A stretch of DNA of 64,000 bases from Metallyticus violacea (taxonomy: Eukaryota > Arthropoda > Insecta > Mantodea > Metallyticidae), in the NCBI GenBank assembly GCA_030762175.1, contig CM060840.1, forward strand, positions 36,927,501 to 36,991,500, in the 5' to 3' direction. The position numbers and the translations under genes were made by a program. The notes beneath the pieces are model-generated. The model worked only from the letters and a program-made list of their open reading frames with translations, was not told the origin of the DNA and did no database searches. Positions within the stretch are counted from its first letter, which is position 1; each line of letters opens with the position of its first letter. This document shows, one piece after another, positions 34,235-47,409 of the stretch.

Positions 34235-35515
34235 TACATAAAATTTTAAGATAATTCGGTTTATAACATGCATGTTATATTTTTTTGGGGGGGGGGTGGA
34301 CCATAATAACTATGTCATCTGTTTAATGTCCAGTTCTGGCAGTCACAGGTTAATACTGAAAGCGCCATCAATTTATGAAACTTTAACTGTTTCTTCTGAT
34401 GTGATTCCTAAGTGTCTTCCTAATTGCTTCACACACATAACTCTAAATTTCTTTTCTTTGTTTTCAACGTCTATAGTTTTAGAGATTGAATATCTAAATA
34501 ATTAAAACTTGAAACTTGTTCAAAAATGTTTTTATTCAATTCTATATTATCAGCAGATTATTTATCACTATAATGCCTTAGTTTTAGTGTTTGTAATAAA
34601 TAATTTCAAATGGTAAGTTTTAAGCATTTTCTTTAATTCATAAGGACCTTTCTGTTATTCCTTTTCTGAGTCACTCGCTAGCCCCTAATATTCTGAAAAC
34701 AATAATGCTTTTAGTACTAGCTTTTAAATAAATACTTGTTTCTTTAGCTTTTGTTTTCATCCACATGTTAATGGCATCCTTTATATGAAAATTACAATGT
34801 GCTGCTGATAATGCAATTATGCTTAACTCCTTTATTCAACTTTTCTTTTTCTCACAGAAATATCTTTATATTTTTATTTTAATTCTAAAAGTATTAAGGT
34901 TGCCTTGTTTTTCTAGTACTTTCCACTTATATTTACAGTATCAAACGCATTTTCATAATCCAAGATTAGCAAATCTGTTGCTAAGTTGAATTCTTTTATT
35001 TTTTATTTTTATTATTATATGCTTTAATAATGAATTATACATTTAATTATGTCAAAATGTTAAACAAAAGTTCAAACTTATTGTCCTATATTTTAAAGCA
35101 ATAGGTAACCCGTTATTTTTACATTCACCTGCATCAACCAACACAAAAAGATAGGTAAATAACACAAATAAGGAAATAATTAATATATAAATGTCCTTGA
35201 TATTCATTTAAAGAAAGTAAAGTAAGGACCAAAGGCTCAGCTAATGACTTGTATTGTTATGTAAAACTCAATGTGTAAAATAATATCGATATTCATAATT
35301 CATAATGCAATTGAAGGCTATAGTCATAATATGCTAGTTCAGTTCATATAACTATAATAGAGTCATTTACTCACAACTGATAAATTCCTGTGAATCTTAA
35401 AAACAATAATCTTTGTGGCTCTTGACCAAATATTCTTTTATATGCATTCATATACCTAAATATAGTAAAGGTAAACTCTTTAGGAATGAGAAGTTAGGAC
35501 AAACATTCAAAAGAA
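34235..35515. other. AT-rich DNA, no gene seen
   Basis: Starts with a T-run/G-run (34280-34297). A 77-codon frame (34272-34505) has no recognised motif. Confidence 0.5.
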
Positions 35516-35518
35516 GAG

Positions 35519-35990
35519 ATGATCATTTCCTGGAGTTTCTGCTCCGCTGATTTCGCTAACAAATTCTCTGGTGGCGAGAGAGGTTTGTTGCCGTGGACGC
35601 CTGACATTTCCTACGCTCCCCATGCCATGGCGATCTCACCACAGAGCCACTATCATTGTCGCCACCATCGGTACGCACCTTCCCCTGCCAAACAGTCTCC
35701 CCAGTCTGCCGGTGACATTTCCAAAATGGAACGGGCGCACCCACCCACCCTCCATCAGCACCATCATCATAGTCGTCCCCCTTCACGCGGAACGATTCTC
35801 TCCCCTCCCAAAACCGCCCCCGCAGGCAGCACGAGCGACAGAAACACCCTCCGGTGACCTCCCTGTCTCCCTCAACCCATTCACGCTATCCTTTCTCCCG
35901 CACTCGTGTTCAAAATACCACAAACACAATCTTCTCACAAGTTGTTCTCTCTCCCTCATCTAGCGCAGTTGTAGCAAAGTTAATAACTTA
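35519..35990 (+). other. GC-rich island with overlapping open frames, function unknown
   Basis: The composition is sharply GC-richer than the flanks, with many CpG steps. Three frames are open: a 112-codon one (35519-35857), a 130-codon one (35571-35963) and one on the minus strand (35556-35786). The first is rich in His, Ser and Pro (for example LHQHHHHSRPPSRG), the kind of low-complexity composition seen in disordered proteins but also expected from C-rich DNA. No domain is recognised. It could be a CpG-rich promoter or first exon, or a fragment of an unidentified repeat. Confidence 0.35.
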
Positions 35991-35999
35991 ACTAGGAAT

Positions 36000-36590
36000 G
36001 GCCCTGGTGTCGAACCGCAGGCGTTGTGCGGTGGAAGGAGGAAAATGAAACAAGTTGTAGCGATCGAGCACGGCCAAACTCAACTAATGAACTTTACATC
36101 CCCTCCGCGAACGCCATAGGTGCCTGTGAAAGACATCTCTTTTTTCTGTCTCAGAGAGGTAAATTAAAAAAAAAAGAAGAAAAAGTGGATAGAGCATGTG
36201 AAAATCGTATTTCGAGCAAACTTAGTCTCGGACAGTTAAAAATATCGCATAAATGAAAGAGAATGTAGGTGCTTATGCAGAAACCAGGTTCAGCGAACTG
36301 AACATTCACCACTAGGGCTACATGTGCACATAAGAGCTTTGTCTTCTGAAACATATACAATTTATTTATAATTCATATACTGTTTTAGATTAATAGAAAC
36401 TATTTGTTATTTAATTTGGTGCTCACTTAAAACTTCATAGAGGTTATAAGGCGATGCAAAAAGTTTCATTTTTAAATATAATTTATTACTTCAAAATACA
36501 AGAATAATATCTACAATTCAAATATCGATTAATTAAAATTATTAAATCATATTTCAAATTATAAAGAATAAACATTTTCCTGAACAACTA
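36000..36590. other. no gene seen
   Basis: A 76-codon frame at 36026-36256 without recognised motif; otherwise AT-rich. Confidence 0.45.
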
Positions 36591-36596
36591 ATGGTA

Positions 36597-36758
36597 TACG
36601 TCTTCGCTATTGCTGGTCAAACCAGTCTCAAATATTCAAGAAGACGTTGTTTTTGAACGTCCAGTATCACGAATTCTTGTCTTGTAGTAAAGACCATTTT
36701 GCAATTGACTCCACACAAAATATTTCATGAGATTAAGATCTGAGCTACAGGGTGGTCA
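36597..36758 (-). pseudogene. Tc1/mariner-superfamily transposase C-terminal fragment
   Basis: The minus strand reads PPCSSDLNLMKYFVWSQLQ and continues NGLYYKTRIRDTGRSKTTS. The Pro-rich, Ser-Asp-Leu-Asn pattern followed by an aromatic Phe-Val-Trp is the segment around the last catalytic acidic residue of Tc1/mariner transposases. In this copy that position appears replaced (LMKYF). Only about 50 codons are preserved, with a stop just upstream. Confidence 0.6.
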
Positions 36759-36764
36759 TACATT

Positions 36765-39720
36765 TGATGCTATGAAAATAAACGAGATATAAGATGTTAA
36801 AAATCTGAGGCATACATGTCTTATATTCATACAAATCTAAGGGAAAACCTTATCATCGTTTCTTAAGCAATCCATTATTATGTAAATAAAAGCTCAATGT
36901 TAAGAAACAATAAATGTTGATGACTTTTTTCAAGTAACAGCATTATTATTTATTGGGCAAAAACTTGGATATTTGCACTGCCTCACAAAAGTTTTTATCA
37001 ATAAATTATGAACAATCAAATATTACATTTTTTTCAGTCTGCCAGAATTGCGAACTTAGTGAAATAATCTTTCAAGTGTAATCAGTATCAATTGAAATAT
37101 GGACATGTAGATGTTGTACCTTTTTTAGGGAGGGGCAGTTACTTTGTGTACTATTTTTAGCATTCTTACTGTATTTTCATTGTAATTATTATTAGTTTGA
37201 TGGAGGGAAACGAGGCCTAATAGTCTTAGCTCTTACCTCTGCCACAACAAATAAATTCTGGAAATGTTCCTTAGCTTACCGTACACCCCTAGTGTCCTTA
37301 AACTTTCAACAATTGACATCGCTTCTACGTCAGTTGTACATTTCTAGTACTTTTCATCTTCTTGTTCTTTTTTCTTAAAGCGTTAATGTTAACTACTGCT
37401 ATAAAGAGTATCATGCGTACTTGCTTTTATAATATTCAAAAGGTACTAAACATTTATGCTGATGCTTATTTATGAAATCCATGGCATTTTTCATGGCAAC
37501 ATTCTTAAATATCATCAGACTAAGCCTTATACAGTGGAGCCTCGACAGTTCAATATTCTGTATAATTCGAGGCAAAGGGAAAATAAACAATTAAAGCTAT
37601 ACATAGTTCGTAATTTTACACGAACTTTATTCATTCTAGTATCTTCATTTGAGATGTGTTTGTTTGTAAGACATTTTACAAGTTTTAGTCAGAGTTTTGA
37701 TTAACAAATAGAGTTTGTTTCTCTGTAATCAAAGATAAAAATCTTATGAAGATTAGATAAAGGTGAAATAATAAATGTATTGCTGCAGAATATGGTCAAA
37801 ATACAACAAAATATAACATTTATACTCATTGAATGTTAGCGAGAAATGGCATTTAAAAATGCAGCCAGATTCAGAAACAAAACAAAAATCTCTGCCAGAT
37901 TTTTGTGTAATGCTACGTTATGTATATGCAATGATAAGCTGCTTAAAAAGACATATACTGTAGTTTATTTATACTAAACTGTATTAAAAAGTCAGTAAGA
38001 TTAAAATGTATCCCTTCCTTTACTTATAATCCGAATTTTCGATAATTTAGGATACCCTCGATTCTATTTAACTTCAGTTATTGAAATTCTTCTCTATTTA
38101 GTTTATGCTTAAAGAAAGGTAATTTAAAATCCCATGTAATACTTGAGTATTGCAAAGATCTAGATCCAAGCTTCCAATTTTCATCTATTTTCAAAATATG
38201 GATAAAATTAATTAATTAAATTTGCTAGGAAACATAAAAACTATTTAGTTTATCGTGGACATGCCTTAAAGACTAATGATAATTAAACTAGGTCAAAAAT
38301 AAAATTTTTACTACTAAATGTAAATAAACTTTATTTGACTAACATAATGCATATTTTCTCAGATACCTGAAATATGATATGAAGTAAAAACTTCTTTTAA
38401 AGTGAAAATAATAGTAATAGTAATTAATGAGAAGTGTATTTTTGTGTATATTAAAGTATCAGAATATCTAAATGATTATATAAATTTGCACGAGAGTCTT
38501 ATTTAATGTTTTTTTTTTAAAAAGTGTGATTATTATTAGTCTTTAACTGAAGAAAAGACTCATAAATCCCCTAATTATTTTGTTGTGCACAGAAATACTT
38601 GATTTAATTTTTTTTCTTGGGTACGGTAAACTATTTACAGTTATTTTTGTACACAGTCACTGAGAATTCAAGTGTAACTTTTCTGAATAAAATATTTAGT
38701 TTGTTTAAAGGTGAATCTCATCACATTTGTTTTCTGTTGCTACTTTATACCCTCTGAGCTCTGGTTGAGAGCCCGTGGCTATTACCCGAAACAATTACCA
38801 ACGCAGTGCTCCACACGAACAACATTCATGAATAATTTGCAGTGTAAGAACGTTCATTAAATTTGATTACTGCAAACCATGTCAACGCTCTCTGAGCACG
38901 TGACTCATCTCTATTTTTATTTTTTACACCTGTGAACTGAGAGAGTGGGAGGGGGAGGAATAATATTAAATGTATTGTTCAGGTCACAGAAGTGCGTCGT
39001 TTGTTTTGTTCTTTATTTACGGTCGCAACACATTCTGTCTACCTGCGTCCTGTCACAGTATTTTAATTTCGCGTATTGCCAGGAGAGAGATATGGCTCAA
39101 GCCAGGCAACACAACACACTAACGCCAATACACCACCAACTTTACACCCTCCAGCAAGAGCAAACATATATATAAAAATGCGTATAAAATGTTAAAAAGG
39201 ACTCTCCAAAGCACGTATTACAGGTGTATTCTATTGCCGGAACGCCAGATTTTGCTCCCATGTCTGCGTATTTCACCGATCTCTCTCTAGCATTTAGTTT
39301 TTCTTCAAAACCTGGCCTGTGATATACTCCGTCATCCTTGCAATATGAAAACCATTACTCGCTTCATTGTTATGAAACAAGAGAAGCAACACATTCTGTT
39401 TATATATAAGGGCACAACATGGGGAAGGGAGAGATTTAAAAGCACGGGAGATTTACAAAATTCAGCAAAAAAAGATTTGTAAAAAAACATATGGTATTCT
39501 ATTGCGATTTCAGTACAGGGAAAAAAGTATATATTTGTGGTGTACGTATGAATGTATGTATGTATATACGAGACGTAATCAGTTGAAAACTATGCAGGCA
39601 CAAATGGAAATCGCAAAGTCAAGACTGTAGGACCACTATGCTTTACCATCTTTTTCATATAACTGTTGGAGACACTCATGTGCTCTTCCTTATGCGTTTC
39701 AGTCAGTATTTGCGGAAGGC
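36765..39720. other. AT-rich DNA, no gene seen
   Basis: Frames at 37456-37704 and 38945-39175 have no recognised motif. A short (TATG)n run is at about 39546-39568. Confidence 0.5.
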
Positions 39721-39727
39721 ATTGCGA

Positions 39728-39857
39728 ACACACCTGGAACGCTTCCTTCCGTTAAAAAATATCCTTCCTGAATTTATCATTTCATCTCATATATCATCCG
39801 TGTCACCGCCTTTGGTGCCTCAGTAGTAAAAAAATGGGCGTTCAACACCAATAAAAA
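39728..39857 (+). repeat. SINE family B, truncated copy in opposite orientation
   Basis: The sequence cacacctggaacgcttcctt, atttatcatttcatctca, atatcatccgtgtcaccgcc, tggtgcctcagtag and gggcgttcaacacc is the reverse complement of the terminal half of the copies at 26082 and 52981. Its 3' end (..caacaccaataaaaaat) falls at the same base as in the other copies, followed by an A-rich tail. Confidence 0.75.
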
Positions 39858-39864
39858 ATTAAGC

Positions 39865-42800
39865 TGGTTTATAGCTTATAGAAACTGTTTTCTTATAGGT
39901 TTAAATTTATTTTTTACCTTTTAAAATACACTATATAATTCGATTTATTTGTGCACGGTGCCTCTAAATATTTATAGAGATTGAAAGTATTATTTAAAAT
40001 CAATAATTTTGGGCAGCGCTAAAAATAAATAATCGTGTGTTTTTTTTTTTTAAACGCATTTGGTTGATTGTGAATCATATCGAAGTGAATGAACGGTTGA
40101 CAAAACTAAATATAAAAAATAAACAAATTGGGTTCACCTCTGAGGGTTTGAGACAAGTCCAACGTTAACCTGCTCTTTCATTCAGAATTTTTAAATATAA
40201 ATATGTAGCTACAATCTCAGTTTGTTATCTAGTACAGAAAACTCAACAAAAATGGCATTTAAAGTAAAAATATTAAATAAAAAATATATAGTTATGCTAT
40301 AACCTTCCCATTATAAAAGTATATAGGTATTGAAGCTGATAGTGCGTACTAATCTCAACTGCTGATGTATAGTAATTTGAACTAAATCTTAAGAAACTTA
40401 TACGTTTTACACACGTACTCTTCAAAAAAGGATCAAAAATGGACGTTTTCGGGATTATCAAGTAGGGTTGCACAAATTCACAAAGTGTGTGTTTGTGTAT
40501 CAGATCAGATAAGAGTATATAATGATTTGTTATTTTTTTGTGTCTGGGATCAAATCAAATATTGTGAGACGCCTGTTAACTCAGAAGAAGAGCTAGAACT
40601 TTTCTTACATTTGATGTTCTTTCTAGCCGCCATCAGATATTTCAAAGAATTCGTCGTTTAATCACGCGGCATAATATTTACACTACACACTTTATTGATC
40701 GTAACTTATTTACATTCGTAGGTGTTTCTGAAAAAAAAAACCCGGGGTCGGCGCGCAATTTATAAGGGTAGTTATTTAAGTACATTTTGTTCAACACTTA
40801 TTGATTGATAACACATATTATTGATATATTCGTAAAATCATAGCATTGTAAAAAGAAGGATTGAGAAACACAGGTGTGAAGAGAAAAGACTGCCCATGGT
40901 GTAAATCAGTATTGCCAACTTTTGGGAATTTTAAATAATTTTGGATTTCAAATTTTTTAACATTTGAAAAAGTTGAATTTTATTTTCCAATATTCACGGA
41001 GCGTTTCTTTTCTTATTACACTTAGCAATAGGTTAAAGTATTTCCATGTTGCATTATACTTGCAAATTAATGGTTGTAAAGATAGAAAAATATACTTAAT
41101 ACATTGCTCTTCTCTGCAGTCAATATCCGTATTTGGCCAGGGAAAGCCTTTGAGGCAGATCTCTCTCTGTACACTGCTTTTACGTACTTAATATGCTTAA
41201 CGCTGTATAGGGTACCTTTGCGTTTTGTGCAGATGCTTGGTACACTGTAGATATGCGCACAATAATTCTCAGAGTTAACTCCGGGAGTGCCATGGTAAGC
41301 CAAAGACATGAGCATACATTTGATCTATGCCGGTTGTTTCATGCCACCGTGCAACCGGGCAGTACTTAAAGACCCTCATGTAACCAACAATAAAGAAATA
41401 TAATAACATGTAGAAACTTGCATGAAATTACCTTTTAGAATGTAGTTAGAAATATATTATAATAAGGTTAGGAAGTAAAAGAATAATGAAGATTATATAA
41501 CAATTAAAGAGTGCTTTTTTCAAAAGCAGAGTGATAAAATTGTAACGAAATATATTTTTTAAATATCATAATAAGGTACTAATGCAATAAATTTGAGTTT
41601 TTAGTCTTTATATTGTTATTTTAAGTACTCGTTTACTTGTTTGATATTTCCAATTTGCATTTCTAATGTAAGAATACTACTCTCAGATTACTTAGTTTTT
41701 TCAAAAATCAATATATGCAAAGAAGAAAGCTACATTATTTGTATAACTTACAATCACAAGGCTATATGCTCATTGTTATTTATTTGTTTTTAACAGGTTA
41801 CTATTTATAAGGAAGACATCTTTAATGTTGTCTTTGCATAGGAATGCAATTTTATTCATTTCCTTACACTGTTTCATAACAGTTTGAGACACATAATTAT
41901 AAAGTAATAAAATGTATAGGTAATAGAGTTTTATCTAAATATGAAAACAAAATGAACATTTAAACTTATAACAAAATTAAAATCTAATGGATATTTTCAA
42001 TAATTTCTAAAACCTTGGCTGCTTCTGGCATTTCAAAATTATGGAGTTTAAGACGTCCTTTTTCTTATCCTTGCTGACCACGTTCTGATTTGGCAATAGC
42101 CGCTCTCTTTACTTACTGCCTGCATTTATAGTTCAATATCTTAAGCTTGACACGCCATTCAGTATAAGGCAATAGGTACTATCTTTTTGGATCTTTCATA
42201 GGTCATCACTCGTTGGGCTTTTATTTTGAAAGGCATCTCAGGTCGTAAGATCTTTTATGTACTGGATTTTTATACTTTATTGCCAAATTGTATTTAGTGC
42301 TTTGGCTGTGTCAAGTTATTCCATTATTTCTCAGTATTTAAACGGAGAGAGAATCTCTTCTTTTTCTCAGTAGGGTTTTTCTATTCTACCAGGAACCATA
42401 TAGCTGTGGCTGCGGGATGGGTAATAATGGATTAGCTTATGCAACTTTCTCTCTTACAAAAAAAATCCTTTGTCTGATATTGAAAATAAACAATGAAGCA
42501 ACATTTATCGCATATTCCCATGGTAACATTAATATAATAAATATTGTAAATATTCATGATAAATTACATTGCTCAGTTAATAGTGTTAATATTTCGTATA
42601 CTTTCAAATATATAAATCAATGACAATTAGAAAAAATTTCATATAATAATTTCATTGTAAAACCAAATATTAACAAGCAAGAGTTTTAGAATGATGAAAT
42701 GATGAAAGGTAGCAAAAGGTAAACACGACAGGCAAATTTTTATGAATTTTTAATGTCCATGCTGCGAGCGGAGGGTAATTATAATATGAACTTTGATCGC

Positions 42801-42900
42801 GTCACTAAACTGATAGTAATTTAGTTTAGAGAGAGCCAATTCTTTCTATACATTTTAAATTTTTAAAACGTCGCCTTCAGTGTCAAAAAACTGGAGGTGA
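39865..42900. other. AT-rich DNA, no gene seen
   Basis: Frames at 40964-41191, 41067-41315 (minus) and 42417-42623 have no recognised motif. No repeat of the window's families is seen. Confidence 0.5.
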
Positions 42901-42904
42901 TTTT

Positions 42905-42950
42905 TCTTGAGGATATATAAAGAGGTAGTTCGCTTCGTTTCGAAGACTCT
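42905..42950 (+). promoter_or_regulatory. candidate TATA-box core promoter
   Basis: gatatataaagagg (42911-42924) fits a TATA box. About 30 bp downstream, near 42942-42955, lies a plausible initiation region (agactctagttagc). Nothing beyond sequence resemblance supports transcription. Downstream frames are short and unrecognised. Confidence 0.25.
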
Positions 42951-43176
42951 AGTTAGCTACTATTCATGCGTTCTTCATGTTTGATTCGAATTACGGGCGC
43001 GAGAAGCACATAGTAGATATTATAAGATAAGCCGGTGATGGCTGGTTTGTTTAAATAAATCAATGCATCGTAGCGGTTAGTAGTGTCTTGTGCCGCGTGA
43101 GTTGTGAAAAGCTTAAGTATCGCAATTAGAGGGCCGGTGACCTAAACGCGAGGGCAAGTGCTGGCATCTTTCAAGA

Positions 43177-43226
43177 TCAAGGTCAGATTTTAATTACTAT
43201 TTCGGTGTAAATTTAGATCAAGGTCA
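43177..43226 (+). promoter_or_regulatory. two extended nuclear-receptor half-sites (NR5A/FTZ-F1 type)
   Basis: TCAAGGTCA occurs at 43177-43185 and again at 43218-43226, in the same orientation and 41 bp apart; both are part of the longer agatcaaggtca. TCAAGGTCA is the monomer site bound by NR5A (FTZ-F1) and ERR-type receptors. The pair lies about 230 bp downstream of the TATA-like motif. Confidence 0.35.
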
Positions 43227-43234
43227 CCGTACTG

Positions 43235-46200
43235 ATACTTTTTTGTTTGTTTGTTTCGGAAATACCTGCAAATGTAAATAATTTACCATTAATACAGTGT
43301 ATAGAGTAAATATTATGCCTTGAATCATTTTAAAGAAAAGCATCCTCTTCCAGTCCTTTGAATGGTGCTCAACAAAACACATCAAAAACCCACGAGATTC
43401 TGTTGTTACGAAGCGGTGGCAACAAGCCGAGGCTAACAACCACGAAACAGCTTCAATAATGCACCAATTGTACGACGAGACGTGTGTACCAATTATGCAC
43501 TTTACGTTTCAGACTTATGCAATAAATGATTGAGGGCATATATCAAGTTTTGCAAAAACTCACGGTTTTTATTACTTTGTAGCTCCGGAAAAAAAATCAG
43601 CTTTTTACTAAACTGTTTCAGAAAGTCATGCAAGACAACAAGGCTAATATGTAACTGCAAGACTTTGAATTTTGAAAATTTGAACTTTTGACTAATCGGT
43701 TATACAGTCCCCGCTGTTTTTTTTTTTTTTTCTTCCAGCATTTCATCTGGCAAAAGTACAGCATCATATATTAGAAATGCATCAAATTTATGTTTACACT
43801 TTTAGCAACGGTACTATCTGAAACTTGCTTCAGTCAGCACCCTTAAACTTGAATTTAAACTCCGTACAAAAATCAAGGAACTTTGCAAAGGAAAAAGAGA
43901 GCTGGAGTTAGTTGGTTTTTTTACTGCACTAATGCGCATCGCACGCGTTATCTGTGCCGTAATAACCCTCGTGGTATCTGAACCCAGCAGGCTGTTCCAT
44001 AAATTACAAGAACACAGGCTACTGCCACCCTTGTTGAAGATGACCGCACAGCAGTACACCATGCAGAACTGGGAAGGGTCCATGTTTAGAGGAAATCATT
44101 CTCCCCTTTTATCCCACTCGGAGAGTTCAGTGTTGCCGTTTGACCATTACTTTTCCAGCACTTTTAAGTTATTTGTTTTGTATATTGGGGAAGTGTCGGA
44201 AGTGTGATGGGGTGACGGGAGACATGTTGAGCAAATACGAGAGGCTTGCACGAGTGTTTTTGGCGATAAGAACCATAACGTACATTTTTGTCCCCTGGTC
44301 AGGTTTATAATTGTTAGGGAAGTTGTTGTACAACATTAGTGCATGTTTGTTATGCATTAGGTGTCACAGTTTATCTTACTTAATATCTTCTTGTATATAG
44401 CGACATCTACTCTTTTTTCACCTCCCTCTCTCTGTGCTATCGTTTCCACTGATTCAACAAATATACGAGTCATGCATATTAATATTTGCAACTAGTCCAG
44501 ATTTAAATTATTTATTTAATATTGAGATGAAAGTATATAAGCATGCAATTTTTAGCTAGTAAATTATAACCCATTATAAGAATATCTGAAATTATGCGTA
44601 TATAAAATAAAACATTAATAAATACTCAAATGCATGATACATATCTTTTGTATGAAAGCTAAAGTTGAAGCAGTTGGTGGGCAAAGATGTAAGTTAAAAG
44701 CATACTATGGAGTTTAAAGTAAGACTATATCGAAATCATAGCAAAAAAGTTAAAATATCCCATTGTTTATTTTGTGTTTTTATTAAATTTAAGGTGTATA
44801 TCAACATGTAGTATAAATTGTTGTTCGTTGCCATATTATTATATTGTTTCATGCCAATTTAAAATTCTGCACAGATGAGCCTTGCCCTTAGATTTAATTT
44901 TTTAGAAAATGTTTGTCACCACATAAAAATCTTCACTTATAATAACGGTTGTTACCAAAAATACTAAAATGTTCCCTATTGTATAAATAAAAATAAAAAA
45001 TAAATCGCTCTAATATTTTATAACAAAAAATATTAAGGATATTTTTGAAGCTCATTTCATCCAACTGATTCCGTAAAGGTCGAAAGTGCTAGGGTGAGGT
45101 AGGCTTAATGGTGACTTAAGCTCTGTAAAAGTTTCTGTCTTAACGTCTGATATGGAAGCGTATTTTTCTAGGGGCTTGAACTTCCTTGTATGGGGGGGGG
45201 GCTTCATCGACTTCGAGCTGTTCAATCTAGAAACATGTTAGAGACACGTATGTTTGCACATCAACCCTCCAAAAGGCCAATCCAATACAACTAGTAGAGC
45301 CATCTTATAATCAAATAAATTATAACAATTTATAGAAATTGTCTAGGAAGCAAGGGAAAGAGACTTTGAACTGAAGTTAATGTGCAGGAAAAAGTATATG
45401 GGTTCGGTATTTTATTCATCTTCAAAAAAGTGTGGAAAAACAAAATAAATAAGTAAGCGCTATTCATTAAGGCACTAAATTGGCTCCTACCATTCAAGAT
45501 ATGTATGACCTAAAATTCTGAGAATGATTTATGAAATAAAAATTATTTTAGGGGTGCAGCAGGGAGAATATGAAGATTTACAAATGACAGTGGATCGTAT
45601 TTGGTTTTGAGCGTTACCCTTATCAACCCTTGAACTTGGATCTTTCCTTTATATTTAACTTCCACACCATTTACCTTACTGACATCCCTATACATATTTT
45701 TATGTATTTCATTTTAAACTGAGTTTCTTTTTTACAATTATTAATGTGAGATAAATACATAAGAATGTATCTATCTCACATGAAGTCTTCGTTTACGGTC
45801 ATAATTACATTTTATAGATTATTTATTTCACTGTAATGTTGTATTTTACTTAGTTTAATATATCTTTCTCTCTCACTTATAACGTGTCTTATGTCATTGC
45901 CCAATACTTTGGAGTCTCCAACGAATGACGCATAGGCTATTAAAAGCTACTTGGTAGCTGCTATGGACCGACAAAATGCTATCTGCCAAAGGGCTTCAAG
46001 CAAATCTATTAGCAGCTGGATTCGGACTCTGTATTCAGCTAAGGATAAGACGGAGACTCCATGTTTATATTAATAAAATGACACGATTTTACGTTTAATT
46101 CATTAATAAGGCCGTTTTACTTTTTATTTATTCAGTGAAAACAGTTTAAAGGTCCCGCCCGATACATAGTTTAGCAAGTCGGCAGTTACACTCTTCTTTG

Positions 46201-46370
46201 CCGCTGATATTTTCATGCGTAGACTAGCAGCGCTCAAGAGCCTTACCATTTTATTGATTGTTCAATACTTTTTTGAATGCAAGTCAAATGTTATTCCTTT
46301 ATTAAAAAGCTCATTCAAGTGAACCAACACTTAATACAACATATTAAATAGCGGAAGATGGTATTTACTC
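43235..46370. other. AT-rich DNA, no gene seen
   Basis: There are overlapping frames at 43814-44083 (minus) and 43932-44207 (plus) in a slightly GC-richer stretch, without recognised domains. A G9 run is at about 45194-45202. Confidence 0.5.
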
Positions 46371-46373
46371 TCC

Positions 46374-46571
46374 TTATAGTAGGTGCTGGAAATGTTGTCT
46401 TTTTCCTCTGACTCTCATCAGTTCCCCATCACTAATGAACCTAATATTGTTTGGAATGTTAGTTTTAAGTTCCTCCATTGTGTGAGGATTAGTTGAATAT
46501 ACTCTTTTACAATGTCCATCAAAGATCTGGGGAACGATGTCATAAACCAAGGTCAGTAATTTTGGGACCAA
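46374..46571 (-). pseudogene. mariner-superfamily transposase C-terminal remnant
   Basis: The frame includes VYSTNPHTMEELKTNI followed by IRFISDGELMRVRGKRQHFQHLL and a stop. The NPHT-EELK-I motif and the terminal HFQHLL are hallmarks of the C-terminal quarter of a mariner-lineage transposase in insects. The preceding residues (LTLVYDIVPQI) fit a degraded version of the catalytic Pro-Asp-Leu segment. The N-terminal and catalytic parts are absent, and the intergenic sequence upstream shows nothing similar. Confidence 0.75.
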
Positions 46572-46579
46572 ATATACGG

Positions 46580-47185
46580 TGCAATTGTGTCATAGATTAA
46601 TCAGCAGTCTTCGAATTTTTTCCCAGTCAGTCACTGTTTCATTTAACTTGTTTAAACTTTAATAATGTTTCGTGTTGGAACTGTGCTGCCACTACATTCT
46701 GAATCTGATGTGTGCCTTGAAGATGAATATATGATGACGCAGTTAATATATCACCTAGTGAAATCTCACTCTCAATTATACAAAATCTGTCAAAATCCCG
46801 CTCTCAACTGACTGGAAGAGAGAATGTCGCCGCCCATGTCATTTGGAGAATCTCAGCGATTGGAAAGGAGTACTTCTTTTAACAGGCGAATCTAAGCTGG
46901 TGGACTGTACATTGCTCTAACCATATGGTGTTTACTAGTTTACATATTTTAATAAGCGTGTGCCGCTACTTTAATTGAAGTTGTTAATTTATGAGATCAA
47001 GTGTCTAAGGAAAGTTTTAGATATCTCCAATTGGACTGAAATTTATCAACAACAAACAGATATAAAAAAGAAGCACAGGAGTTTCTTATTCCATAAGGAA
47101 TAAACAAGATCCCAAAGTCTAACAGATAGTCAATTTTAATTTAAACATTAATGGAAGTCGTACAGTATAGGATTTCGATTTCAAT
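46580..47185. other. no gene seen
   Basis: AT-rich DNA with no recognised motif. Confidence 0.45.
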
Positions 47186-47194
47186 AGTATCGTG

Positions 47195-47405
47195 GATGAA
47201 TCTTCCTAGGAGCAAAAGTCTGGATCAAGTACAATGAGGAAAGCTAGAACTTCTCTAAACAAAGGGTTTGTTGAATCAAGTAGCCTGCTCCCGCCTTCAT
47301 TAAGAAGACTCTTAACTGGGACAAATTCTGAAGACAAAAACACCCACTTACCTACCTTCGAGAACAATACATCCTCACTTTCATTATTCCCCTCATCTAC
47401 TTGAT
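47195..47405 (+). pseudogene. possible decayed coding segment, unidentified
   Basis: One plus-strand frame reads SIVDESS, a stop, EQKSGSSTMRKARTSLNKGF and then about 45 further residues rich in Ser, Leu and Thr (including SSSLLPPSLRRLLTGTNSED) before a TGA at about 47403. The composition is more protein-like than the surrounding AT-rich frames, and the stop at about 47210 would make it a pseudogene or an exon with a mis-set boundary. No family is recognised. Confidence 0.25.
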
Positions 47406-47409
47406 TTTT

